From Piper betle (Eukaryota > Streptophyta > Magnoliopsida > Piperales > Piperaceae), in contig JAURVB010002728.1 of NCBI GenBank assembly GCA_033002965.1, positions 185,442-249,441 of the forward strand: DNA of 64,000 bases. The letters run 5' to 3'. The first letter of the stretch is position 1, and the number at the start of each line of letters is the position of its first letter. The notes under the pieces were generated by a model that had not been told where the DNA came from, searched no databases, and saw only the letters and a list, made by a program, of their open reading frames with translations. Positions 23,280 to 34,000 of this stretch are shown here, piece after piece. The position numbers were made by a program, and so were the translations under genes.

Positions 23280-24055
23280 TTAATGCCCTCCACCGCCAAC
23301 ACCGACGCCCTTGCCGACGCCAACACCCTCGCCTGACCCTGCTCCGATGCCAACACCAACACCTAGTCCAATCCCAAACCCTCCACCAATGCTATGCCCA
23401 CCTCCAAGACGGTCACCACCACCACCCAATCCCCCGCCGACTCCAGCTCCTCCACCAAGGCCACCGCCGCGGCCGAACGCACCACCTTGTCCCGACCCAC
23501 CGCCGACTCCACCACCACCACCACCGCCTCCACCTCCTCCTAAGCCACCCCCAACTCCTCCTCCTCCAACACCAAATCCTCCACCGTGGCCGGACCCCCC
23601 TCCAACACCTCCTCCACCACCTCCTCCATCCCACCTCCACCGCCAATACCACCACCAGCACCGCCACCAACGCCCACTCCAGCGCCGAACTCACCTCCAT
23701 GCCCAGACCCTCCTCCCACTCCGCCTCCCCCTCCACCACCGCCTCCGAAGCCACCCCCACCACTAATGCCTCCCCCTCCTCCACGGAACCCGCCTCCTCC
23801 ACCAACACCTTGTCCGCCCCCGCCGCCAAATCCCCCACCAGCTCCAAATCCAGATCCATGGCCCCACCCAGCTCCTCCTCCTCCTCCAAAACCACCACCA
23901 CCTCCAAAACCTCCGCCACGACCCTGGCCGAACCTCCTGCCGCCAAGCCCACCAAGCAACTTCTCGTCGTTTACATCTGCATCGACAAGAATGGCAATGC
24001 TGCATGCAAGAAGCAGCAGCAAAGGCAGCCATCTTCTTGCTGAAGCCATGGCCAT
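23280..24055 (-). CDS. Secreted glycine-rich protein 1 (GRP), single exon, one-base frame break
   Basis: A structural glycine-rich protein, probably of the cell wall. The N-terminus is basic and then strongly hydrophobic (RRWLPLLLLLACSIAILV), a clear signal peptide, followed by a short charged segment (DVNDEKLLGG) and then long Gly runs broken by Phe, Val, His and Ala (GFGAG, GHGSGFGAG). In the frame as written it derails at the CCC run 23630-23632 into a Glu/Val-rich tail. One more base there restores Gly-rich coding to the TAA at 23280-23282, ending in GVGVGGGGH, 258 residues. That ending matches the ending of the second GRP gene. The Pro-rich open frames on the opposite strand are shadows. 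A TATATTC motif about 24162-24169 could serve as its TATA box. Function is inferred from composition only. Confidence 0.85.
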
Positions 24056-25031
24056 TAGTTGTGATCACTAATGATGGGGGTTAGCTGTTTCTCTTTCAAT
24101 CTAAGGGAAGGATCACTTGCAAGCTCACCTGTTGGTAATACCTCCGTGCTGACCGAGCTTTGAATATACAGAGTGCCACGTACGTTGCATGCATGCATGC
24201 ACGGGCAGTGATCCTCCCCCAAAATTAGTAAAAGAAAGTCAAACGCGGATAATTAGAAACAGTTGAGGAGATGGCCGAAATAATAAAACATCAGTTAATG
24301 AGTGTCATAAGTTTTCATACCGGAGTCCAAAAGTCAAACTCAACTCATTGTACAAGAGGACTGATGTTCTTCCTCACTACAATCCGTCGACCTTAATCAA
24401 TATGTTTTTTGTTCTTTGGAAGGCAACCTTATTTATGGGTCAGTGCAGCCAACTGTTTTCTTCCAAGGCAGAACTTATGATCAGTTGAACTTGGGGAAAA
24501 GTTGATCATTTGCAGTCAATTCGCATAAATTGGTGTAAATGTCCAGATGGAATAGGAGTGGAAAATTGAAGTCAACAAACTAATTTCCTTGCAAATGACT
24601 TAGTCTGAACTTCCCATATCAGCTTCAATTAGTCTGCACCTGCGCCAGAGCCAATTTAGTAGATGCATTATTTTGCTTTTGCTTAGTTATTCCATCAAGA
24701 AAAATACTTTTCCCTGCATGATCGAGTTAAATAATAATAATTCATCTAATGCATACCTTTTATTGGTTGGTCATGGTCTACTTTTAATTTGTGGTTTTGC
24801 ATAGACTAGGTCGTACTACATATAATATACTATATAGTAACGCATCCTACTTCACAAATTTATTATAACCACAATTGTCTTCTTTTTCGAAGAAATATTC
24901 ATGTCTTGATAATAGGTGAAATGACGGTCATGCATCATAAATCTATATAATTACATATAATCAATCTTTATTAATATAGCCGTGGAATTATGGGTAATTA
25001 GCAAATAACGAAAATGTTAATTAATTGTCCC

Positions 25032-25035
<4 letters not shown>

Positions 25036-25103
<68 letters not shown>
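25036..25103. repeat. (TA)n dinucleotide array
   Basis: About 34 uninterrupted TA units followed by a short (GC)n/(GT)n tail, in the middle of the divergent GRP intergenic region. Confidence 0.9.
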
Positions 25104-25108
<5 letters not shown>

Positions 25109-25992
25109 CGCGTGTGTTGATTACGAAGAAATTCTATGACAAACAATGAAGGGTACAAATTAAATGGAGTATGTGTATGCACTAACTATAAATCTGCTGA
25201 GAAAAATATCTTGGTGGAGTTGTTTCTAGCTAAATATGGAGATGTATATATCTAGATTCCTGTGTCATTGCCAAGTTTGGGCTTAGCTTGTGCGTGGACA
25301 AGCTTAAGCTTGACTTGTTATGTGCATTAATGCATGTGATGGAAAAGCGGTTAAATGGAACAAAGCTAAATTAGCTAGTTCTATGGACTGATCATCTCAT
25401 GAGCAATCAATTAAGGTACACGGATCTTACTCAGTTGGATGGATGTTCATATTAAAGTTTGGAGCTGTGGACATCAATTTGTCGACTCGCATTATTTCAA
25501 AACATGTGATGAGACGGACCGTTTCCAAGCTCCATCCTATTTGGCAGGACCAGCCAAGTTGTAGCACCGACAGCTCCAATATTCTGCAGTAGTACTATAA
25601 ATGCAGTATGATCATAAATACGTGATATGTGAGGGATCGGAAAAAATATGAAATACATGAAGCCAATGACAAGTCCACCTAACTCGTAGATGAACTAGTT
25701 ATACGATAATTAAGCACTCCAGAAATTGCAGACTAGCTAGGGTTTCGCATATATCATATATGTGTCCTTTGCATCGTGTAAAAATATGATGAATCGAGAG
25801 TGTCGGCCATCAAGCACTCGGTTTGACTTGTTATTTGCCTTCATTAAATTTCCTTCGCATCACCTCAACTGCTTGTACCGCCCCCATGAGCATGCACCTT
25901 AAATGCCTCCTCTACTTTAAACTAAAAACAACCTTTTCTTGATCCATTATCTCTTTGCACCATCCTTATCAAACAAAGCAATCGATCCGCAT

Positions 25993-26000
25993 CTATAAAT
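25993..26000 (+). promoter_or_regulatory. TATA box of glycine-rich protein gene 2
   Basis: CTATAAAT lies about 70 bases before the ATG at 26069, leaving room for a transcription start near 26030 and a short 5' UTR. Confidence 0.6.
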
Positions 26001-26068
26001 GAGACCAGATCAGTGCAGGGGAAGAGCAGAGCAGAGTGAGGTATAAGCAGACCATCTAATCCAACAAT

Positions 26069-27330
26069 ATGGGTCATGACCATGGCATGATCAAATTATG
26101 GCTACCGCCCACAGTGCTGATTCTGGTGTTATGTACTATGGTGGTGGAGTTGAGCGCAACTAAGGTGGCCGAATATGGAGATGATTATGGGTATGGCGGC
26201 CCGGGCGGCGGCAGGTATGGCCCCAGAGACTGCCGGTATAGGCGGTGGGGTTGCCGGCGTGGCCGATTTGGAGGTGGTCCGGGTGGAAGGTATGGGGGCG
26301 GCCCAGGATACGGTGGCGGTCCGGGATATGGTGGCGGCGGAGGGCTAGGAGGGGGTGGTGGACTTGGAGGTGGTCGCGGTGGTGGTCTTGGAGGTGGTGT
26401 TGGCGGCGGAGGTGGACTAGGAGGAGGTGGTGGACTAGGCGGTGGTGGTCGACTTGGAGGAGGCCGTGGCGGTGGTCTTGGAAGTGGTATTGGTGGCGGT
26501 GGAGGACTTGGCGGCGGACTTGGTGGTGGAGGAGGCGGTGGACTTGGCGGCGGCCGTGGGGGTGGCCTAGGAGGCGGCGTAGGTAGTGGGGGAGGACTAG
26601 GAGGAGGAGCTGGTGGTGGATTAGGAGGTGGAGCTGGTCGAGGTGGCGGCCTCGGAGGCGGCGCCGGAGGTGGTCTTGGTGGGGGTGGTGGGTTTGGTGG
26701 AGGCGGAGGAGCCGGCGGTGGACATGGCGGAGGTTTTGGCGCCGGTGTCGGTGGCGGAGCAGGCGGTGGTGTTGGAGGAGGCGGTGGCTTCGGCGGCGGC
26801 GGTGGGGGTGGAACCGGTGGAGGACACGGTGGAGGTTTCGGTGTCGGCGTTGGTGGGGGAACGGGAGGCGGTGTCGGAGGCGGCGGCGGTTTCGGAGGCG
26901 GCGGAGGTGGTGGAGTCGGCGGAGGACACGGTGGAGGATTCGGAGCTGGTGTTGGTGGCGGAGCGGGGGGCGGAGTAGGTGGTGGAGGTGGCTTTGGAGG
27001 AGGCGGCGGCGGCGCAGTCGGTGGTGGTCATGGTGGGGGATTCGGTGTTGGTGTCGGAGGAGGATCCGGTGGTGGTCTGGGAGGCGGCGGAGGTGGAGGT
27101 GGAGGTGGCGGCGGCGGCGGCGGACTGGGCGGAGGACACGGTGGTGGATTTGGGGCAGGTGGTGGTGGAGCTGGTCTAGGAGGCGGTGCTGGTGGTCTCG
27201 GCAGCGGCCATGGGATTGGGGGGGCATAGGAGTCGGGATCGGCGTCGGAGTCGGAATAGGCGTCGGCGGGGGTAAGGGTGTCGGCGTCGGTGCCGGTTCC
27301 GGCGGCGGTGTTGGTGGTGGTAGACACTGA
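26069..27330 (+). CDS. Secreted glycine-rich protein 2 (GRP), single exon, repeat-containing
   Basis: A long glycine-rich structural protein. MGHDHGMIKLWLPPTVLILVLCTMVV is a signal peptide region; a Tyr/Arg/Cys segment follows (YGPRDCRYRRWGCRRGR), with two Cys spaced CxxxxxxC. The rest is over 60 percent Gly in two blocks: first GGGLGGG-type repeats, then about four copies of a 34-residue unit that starts GGGHGGGFG and alternates Ala and Val forms (FGAG/FGVG). The open frame as written stops at 27229 inside a G7 run (27218-27224). An eighth G would extend it through a Gly/Val tail (GVGIGVG, KGVGVGAG) to GGGRH and the TGA at 27328-27330, giving 420 residues; this tail is homologous to that of GRP 1, so I take it as the true end. 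It is probably apoplastic; function is inferred. Confidence 0.85.
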
Positions 27331-27932
27331 TCACCAGTGGTACGTGCGTCGGCTAAGGCATGCAAATTAGGCATTAGCATAATATTGCATGCAAATGTGG
27401 TTACGTGAAAATTTAAACATGTGCGGAATGTTTGTGTTTTTTTCCAATTTCTTTAGTTGAAGTTTATTTGTGAGGTAGAATTTCATTTTGCTGTATTACA
27501 AGATGGATATAAAGTGGTTGGCAATTGAAGTGTAATTTGCCATTACGTATCAACTCCAATGCATAAAACCTTTGGTCCAAATAATTAATTTATTTTATGA
27601 ATACATCCGAAGAAGGTTTTTTTTTTGGTTCGAAAGCCTTTTAGTTTGTCTGTATAATTACTAACGTGAGATTGATGGAAATAGCCATTGACTGTAAAAG
27701 ATTAATATTTGAAATAAAAAAATAAAACTAATAGCAATTTTAGCTGATCAAGTTAAAAAAATATTTACCATCATATTGCTTTGGAAAGAAATATATTGAC
27801 CATCTTATTATAAAAGCTGTTGACCAATGAAAGTAATTTTAAAAATATCACTCTATTCTTTGAAAAAAAAAATGGACGACAGCATGAGCTGCTGTTCATT
27901 TATCCGGTTGAGTTGTGCTAAGCAATTATGTA

Positions 27933-27968
<36 letters not shown>

Positions 27969-28659
27969 TATTATTATTATTATTATTATTATTATTTTGG
28001 GTGGGTACGGCACTCATGTATATTAGTTTAATTTGATGCTAACTTTAAGATTACAAGGATGGGCCCCTTAAAAAAGACAAACAAGTTTAAGATTTTTTTA
28101 ATTCAAAAATTAATTTAAAAAATAAAATTTTTTGTTAGCTTATATACAATTCATCAGTCACATCTAAACGTAATATGAGATAAACATAACATTTATCATT
28201 ATTTATTATTCATTATTACTAACATTTTCTTTAAGGACAAGTGCATAAATTAATATAAAAGATCAGTCATTAAAACTTAAAAATAGATGTTCGAATATTA
28301 ACTTTTCGAAGACAACATAATTGAGTTGCAAATACGGAGTTATAAGCTACTGAGGCCATCCATATATATTATGAGATTGTTTAATATAATATCAGAGTAA
28401 TGTAAAAGGAGCAAAATATAGCAGCATTATTTGATCAGAAAGGCTACAATTATTGTACTCATATGCTGTTTATCTATAAGGAAAAAGCATGCAATGGTTA
28501 CATATATTTGACATATGAATTTCTTGATACATATGAATTATATATAGAAGCTCTTACAACAACAATATTATGTATTGAATATATCTCAGCTTAATAATAT
28601 AAATAGCGGCTCACATTCATCGAAAGCAGGTACATATATATATATATATATAAAAGCTC
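27331..28659. other. Intergenic between convergent GRP genes, with palindromic trinucleotide array
   Basis: AT-rich DNA holding the two GRP 3' ends. The only marked structure is the (TAA)n-(TTA)n array near 27937-27996. No gene is seen. Confidence 0.5.
27937..27996. repeat. (TAA)n followed by (TTA)n, self-complementary microsatellite
   Basis: Roughly eleven TAA units run directly into about ten TTA units, so that the two halves are reverse complements and can fold into a long AU hairpin or cruciform. Confidence 0.85.
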
Positions 28660-29139
28660 TTAAGGGTATCCACCTCCAATGCCACCACCGGCTCCTCCTC
28701 CATAACCACCACCGCCGCCCCCTAGTCCTCCACCTAGACCAGCACCCTCTCCATATCCAGCTCCCTCACCAAGGCCACCTCCATAGCCACCTCCACCACC
28801 ATACCCTCCTCCCCCTCCAAGGCCACCTCCATAGCCACCTCCATAGCCACCACCATAGCCACCTCCATAGCCACCACCATAGCCACCTCCACCACCATGG
28901 CCACCTCCACCGCCGTAGCCAACTCCACCGCCGTAGCCAACTCCACCGCCGTAGCCAACTCCACCGCCGTATCCACCGCCGGCGCCGTACCCTCCACCAC
29001 CTCCGTGCCAAGGGATGAAGGTTTTCTCCTCGTCCACATGACCTTTGTCATGATCAGCACCAGCCAGCTTCCTTGCACTTGCGCTGCAGGCGAGCAGGGC
29101 AAGGAGCACAAAGATCAAGCGGAGAAGGCGAGTACCCAT
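28660..29139 (-). CDS. Secreted Tyr-containing glycine-rich protein 3
   Basis: Intact single-exon gene of 159 codons. The start at 29139 is preferred over an upstream in-frame ATG (29229) because a good TATA box lies between them and because it places a classical signal peptide (LLRLIFVLLALLACSASA) at the N-terminus. A charged spacer (DHDKGHVDEEK) precedes GYGGG and GGVGYGGG repeats rich in Tyr, unlike the Phe/Val type of GRP 1 and 2, and the protein ends in Gly-Tyr-Pro. Tyr-rich wall GRPs are known for oxidative cross-linking; that role is inferred here. It is convergent with GRP 2. Confidence 0.88.
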   Translation of the reverse strand: MGTRLLRLIFVLLALLACSASARKLAGADHDKGHVDEEKTFIPWHGGGGGYGAGGGYGGGVGYGGGVGYGGGVGYGGGGGHGGGGGYGGGYGGGYGGGYGGGYGGGLGGGGGYGGGGGYGGGLGEGAGYGEGAGLGGGLGGGGGGYGGGAGGGIGGGYP

Positions 29140-29180
29140 TGTTACCTGCTTTTGATGGGAAGAAGATGAAGAGAGTGGGT

Positions 29181-29190
29181 GCTTATATAG
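29181..29190 (-). promoter_or_regulatory. TATA box of glycine-rich protein gene 3
   Basis: CTATATAAGC on the minus strand, 42 bases before the preferred ATG at 29139; it lies downstream of the alternative upstream ATG and so argues against that start. Confidence 0.6.
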
Positions 29191-30317
29191 TTGAAGCGAA
29201 GAGAAAACTTTCATTTTCGAAATTGACATGAGTTGGGAAGGGCTGGCTTAATTTAATGGCGAAAAAACATGGGTAGTTTGCTGATCATCATGCTAGCTGT
29301 TCTTCTATGGCGTCCAAAGTGCAAGCAGCAAGCTCATCGACCACTGGTTGACAGCAAAATAGCTTGTTACACTAGCTCAATTTAGTAGCGTAAAAATTGA
29401 AATTTACCGTCAAGAAGTGAATCACGTGGATCGAGTACTATTTGCAACCAGCTTTTTGCCGAGATTAATAACCATCCCTGCTTCCACACCAATAGTCTAT
29501 GAAAAACCAAAAAATAATGGGATGATCGACGGTAAAGCGCACGGTTTCTTCATCTGGCATCGCTCTGGGAGGAGGCAAAACTGGTTCAAAAAAATGGCAC
29601 AAATTTTGGTACTTGTCTTCTTTATATTTGATATATCTCTCTCCACTAGATATGATGTGATCTCTTGGCTCTGGAACAGGGTCAAGGCCATCTACAACTA
29701 CTTCCATGTGCTTCATGTTCTATTGTGACAGGTTTTACCGACTCAGGATTACTTGAAGGAAAAGGTGGTGTGAATTTCACGGGAGTTGATTTATGATTTA
29801 GCAGTTATTAAGAAATTGCAGCTGTTTTTTTCTTTTATTCAAATACTCGTCTTACTCGTGGTGCATTAATATATTTTTTCTGAGGAATGTAATTATGGTT
29901 CCAGAGTACTCTTACTGCTCAATGTTAATTACCCCAGGCTCCATTAGAAAATAACATCTCTTACACATCTAGTGACCAATGAGAGTGCTTAATTTTGTTG
30001 AAAATATTTATATACCAATTTTTTTGCATGAAATATCACGAATCATAAAAAATGGCGTTATGCGTAGCTTTCTCTTCCCTCCTCTTCCCCCCAACCCCCA
30101 CATTTTTGTTGAAGACATTTGGTACGTTTCTTAGAAAAAATGGGTTAAAAAAGAGCGATATTTTCTACGATAGCTAGAAGACGAAGGGAAAGAAAATTAT
30201 GCGGCACACTATCTAAAAGCAGGAGGCATTATCCACAATATTGGAGGCCACCAAAAGAACCAGATAGGAGAAGAAAGCGCGAGCAGAGAAGAGCTTCGCT
30301 TTCGACTCTGATATTTG
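29191..30317. other. Intergenic region, possible serpin-like relic
   Basis: No complete gene. On the minus strand around 29470-29575 a frame contains PPPRAMPDEETVRFTVDHPI, loosely like the end of plant serpins, but nothing else of a serpin is present. The segment before 30318 is the probable promoter of the next gene. Confidence 0.35.
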
Positions 30318-30869
30318 ATGGGTTCTCTGCCTCACCATTGCTCTGCACTAATCCAGACCAACTTCTTCATCAAGCATTTGAGAGCGTCAGAGCATCCATT
30401 TCAGCTTCATTTTCCTTCCCCTACCTTCCCTAACTCGCTCCCGGGGCGTAAAAAGACAACCCCCCAAACTGCAGCTCTCCCCAACTCACCCCTGTTCTTG
30501 GCAGCGGCAGACTCTCTGGACTCTTCAAGAGACTTGTCTGTGATAATACCCATCAGGCAAGCTCCCATTTTTTGTTCAATATTGAAGATACGTCTTTTAA
30601 ACTATTGCAAGTGGAAACATGTTTATACGGTTTTACTCTTTCGGGTCTGTAGTGGGTTGCTGCTGCTGGTCTATTGGATCGCCAATTTCGTTGTTCCAGA
30701 CATTATCATGAAAGACTTGACGTCAAAGGAAGCAGCGGAAAATCAAGAGCTTCAGAAGATGAAAACCCCCACTCCCGCCAGTGTTGATGCACCAAATGAA
30801 ACCGAAGGTCCACTTCAAACCTCTCCAACAGCAAAGAAACGCAAGCCAAAAAAGAGATCAAACGTATAA
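30318..30869 (+). CDS. Predicted chloroplast single-pass membrane protein, unknown function
   Basis: I do not recognise the family with certainty. The preferred model has two exons, 30318-30556 and 30653-30869, giving 151 residues. The first half is Ser/Pro/His-rich with few acidic residues, as in plastid transit peptides, and ends in RDLSVIIPI. The second begins with a hydrophobic segment (GLLLLVYWIANFVVP) that should span a membrane once, followed by DIIMKDLTSKE and a highly charged Lys-rich tail ending KKRKPKKRSNV. The intron (30557-30652) has an AG|GCAAGC donor, so it would be GC-AG; it is 96 bp, in frame and stop-free, so the unspliced frame is also open, but splicing joins the two conserved-looking parts directly. 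It lies tail to tail with the Rab3GAP gene, only 170 bp apart. Confidence 0.65.
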   Translation: MGSLPHHCSALIQTNFFIKHLRASEHPFQLHFPSPTFPNSLPGRKKTTPQTAALPNSPLFLAAADSLDSSRDLSVIIPIRQAPIFCSILKIRLLNYCKWKHVYTVLLFRVCSGLLLLVYWIANFVVPDIIMKDLTSKEAAENQELQKMKTPTPASVDAPNETEGPLQTSPTAKKRKPKKRSNV

Positions 30870-31041
30870 TTCAAACCCAATTGCATTGCCCAGATCTTTC
30901 CAGACTAGTATTGCATTGAAATCGCTGTTTTTGCGTAACAGAATTGTGAACTCTTATGCGGCAATTTACAGAGATATTTACATTTGCAAAAACGATTAGA
31001 TGAATGATTATAACAAAATTTTTGTTGCGATTGAACTGTTG

Positions 31042-34000
31042 TTAAACAAGTGTCCACTCATTTTCATCGGTATGTGGAACTCCGACTTCCATACCTGTTT
31101 TAGGCTTTGGAGAAGTCTTTGAGAACAAGGATGGCTTCCCATCAAATAAGTTAGTGAATGCACGTATGTGATTTGTGCTGGGTTTCTTCTGGTCTTTTGA
31201 AGAAGGCTTCCCAGCAATATGTTTGTCCTTGCCAGGAAAATTTAGGCTAAATTTCCTAAACCTTCGTTTCGGCTCTACTATATTCTCTCCAGATTGTTTC
31301 CAGATAATGAACCCTTCTTCCGGATGGTTAATAATGGTCTCCACCGTTTCGTACACCTACCAAAAATAAAATAAAATTATAATATGCCACCAGGTGAGTA
31401 ATAAGTACTCCTTTCATAGTACTATTAGATCAGTTATATGTAAATCATAGTGCCTAGATACGGGGCATCTGTTTTCATTTTTTACAATTTTATTTTATTT
31501 ACCAGGAGATCTGCAGGTAGCTGTGAACATGGTATACAAAGATTTATCCGAGATGGAAGCACCAACATCCAAACTAACAGATTCAAATGCAACATAAGAA
31601 GAACACACGTCTAAAGACCTAATACTCTTCAAAACTACCTAATCATAGTTCTGGCAAACTGTTAGCACCTTATATGGGAGATATATGCAGAAAAACCTCA
31701 CAAGATCAAATAAATAGAATAGATAACTTCTTGGAATTAGCACATTATGGCATCACCACAGAAGCCAGTGAGCATACCTGACATAGTGCATCAACATCAT
31801 CTGGGGAGAGATCACCCTGGCATGTGGCATTTACATAATCTTTACAATCATAAAATAGTTTAGACAAACTGCTATTTGTAGGCAAAGCAGATTCCGCAAT
31901 CACAAAGCCTGAGCACAGCTGAAAAAATCAAACCACAAAAAGAAAAAGAATCAGCAACTAAGTAAAAAGTCTCTCGCAAAGCTTTCTTACACAGACAAAA
32001 AATATAAGTAATCTACGGAAGTCTCCATGCTCCATTTTCACTGTTGGATAATGATCTGTTCTGGATAGTTCATTTTTGCATTTTCTTATTATCCAGTTTG
32101 TTCTGTTTCGCACCTCTATAACTATTAAGTTCCAGAGGCATACTCAAATTTAATTTGCCGTTATTAGTTATTGTGACCATAACTAACCGATCGAAAAGGT
32201 GAAGATAGTACTCTCCCCTATCTGAGTGCAGTAACAATTGTCATGTGCTAAGTAGATTGAAAAATCAATGGCCCAATAGAAATTCAGTTGAAAAAATAAT
32301 AAACAGAAACCAATGCTGCAGCATACTAGAACTTCCCTTTATGTATATAGCAACAGGCTAAATGCATATGAAACAATGTTAAACAATAGATTCATCAACT
32401 CAGGTGATTTTTCCGCTGTTAAAACAGAGTCAACTACTGAACCAGAAGTAGAATAGTTTCAAACTCACGATCAGGTTAGTGGTTCTTGAACATGACATTT
32501 ATGTACTTATAAATATAGACAATACTTACCACAATAAAATATGCATTCATTACAGCCTTCACGGTGAGATTTTTTATATTACTACAAACACATGCAAAAG
32601 TAAAAATAGAAAGACATACATACTTACCAAAGAAAGAAAAAGCTGTTTGAAAAGTTCATATGGTGGAATGTCCTCAAATGCATTCAAGATGCCTTCGCTA
32701 CATAATTATAACCATCCACACATCTTTAATAAATGAATAAAGCAATGAATCAGAACGGCACATATCAAATAATGTGAGCACTGGAAAAAATCAATTAAAA
32801 GCCAATATCATTCCCGATTGTATATCAGTAAGGTATATATCATAGTGCAAGCAAGAAACTTAACAATAATTTATCAACCTTGGCCGGTGCACAATGGCAA
32901 TTATCAATTAACAGGCAACATCATTCCCAATTGTATATCAGTGAGACATATATCATAATGCAATCAAGAAACTTAACAATAATCTATCAACCTTGCCAGG
33001 TTGAAAATCTCCCAAATTTAAAAGAACACAGAACATTAATATAACAAAACAAGGAAAGGGATGTAGTTAAAGATAATGAAAGTGCAAATGATCGAAAAGC
33101 TGATATAGTCTAAAATTGTGAGGATGTGCAGAATAGAATCTGTATCCCCAACTAAATCATTTGGGTAAGGTGGACAATGGTGAAGATGATGAGGTAAAAG
33201 CAAAACATGAAAAAATTTACCCCTCAGCTAAAAATTGAATACGTTTGACCAAGAGCCTAACTTGGATATTGATTTTAGTCAAATTTTATCACAATCAATC
33301 TTGCATCCAATTTTAATCAAAAAGATGTTTCTGTCAATATCAAACAAACAGATAATCAACTTATAAATGGTGCTTCTACATGTACATACACGCCTTACAA
33401 TTTTTTCCCTAAATATGGCATGCATACAGAAATTGCCGACTCGAAGGATGAACTTGACCAAAATGTGTCAAAATAGAGAACCTAAAGGGATCTTTTCATT
33501 CCAACTTACACAGCTAAGTCCTCGTCAAAAATTGGTGTTTGTTTAAAAGCAGGGAGTGGTTTGGCAGTTTCCCAAAGTTCACGCCACAAATTGCCTGCTA
33601 ACATGTAAAACACCAAGGATTAGGATTATGCAAAGAAAGCACTCAGTAGACAACACAAGAGTATGTGTGACTTCTAGCACAAGCAACTACAACCAACTTA
33701 AGAGCCATGCACAGAAAAGGTGAAAGCAAACATAGCCAACTAGGAAGATACTTGATAAGAAAATGCAAGAAGGATTAGGATCTGTAGAAGCAACCAAAAA
33801 CGAGCCATAAATTGTAAGATACCTCAAAATTGGTCCCATCAGTTTGAAGTAATTGGGTCAGGTTGTTACAGGATGTGCTTATGATCTTCAATGTCGATTT
33901 ACCACTTTTAAAAAATGACTTTGCCCATTAAGTTGTACTTAAAGGTCATTATGCATGGCATCAAAGCCGACTCAATATTGTATTAGATGGTGGGCTGAAG

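Larger units (their letters stand above)
24056..26068. other. Divergent intergenic region between two GRP genes, with (TA)n array
   Basis: About 2 kb separate the start codons of two head-to-head GRP genes and should hold both promoters. A GCATGCATGCATGCAC stretch at about 24185-24200 contains overlapping RY (CATGCA) elements. A long (TA)n tract occupies about 25036-25103. No coding sequence is seen. Confidence 0.55.

Noticed and set aside
23311..24071. Long Pro-rich open frames on the plus strand
   Set aside because: They are antisense to the Gly-rich protein GRP 1 (GGN codons read as CCN); the minus strand has the signal peptide and homologous tail.
26160..27380. Very long His/Arg/Leu-rich and Ser/Thr/Ala-rich open frames overlapping GRP 2
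   Set aside because: Frames of GC-rich Gly-codon repeats lack stops by composition. Only the plus frame with the signal peptide is credible.
28575..29169. Plus-strand His/Leu-rich and minus-strand Val/Ala/Trp-rich frames over GRP 3
   Set aside because: Shadows of the GRP 3 repeat; no leader or family similarity.
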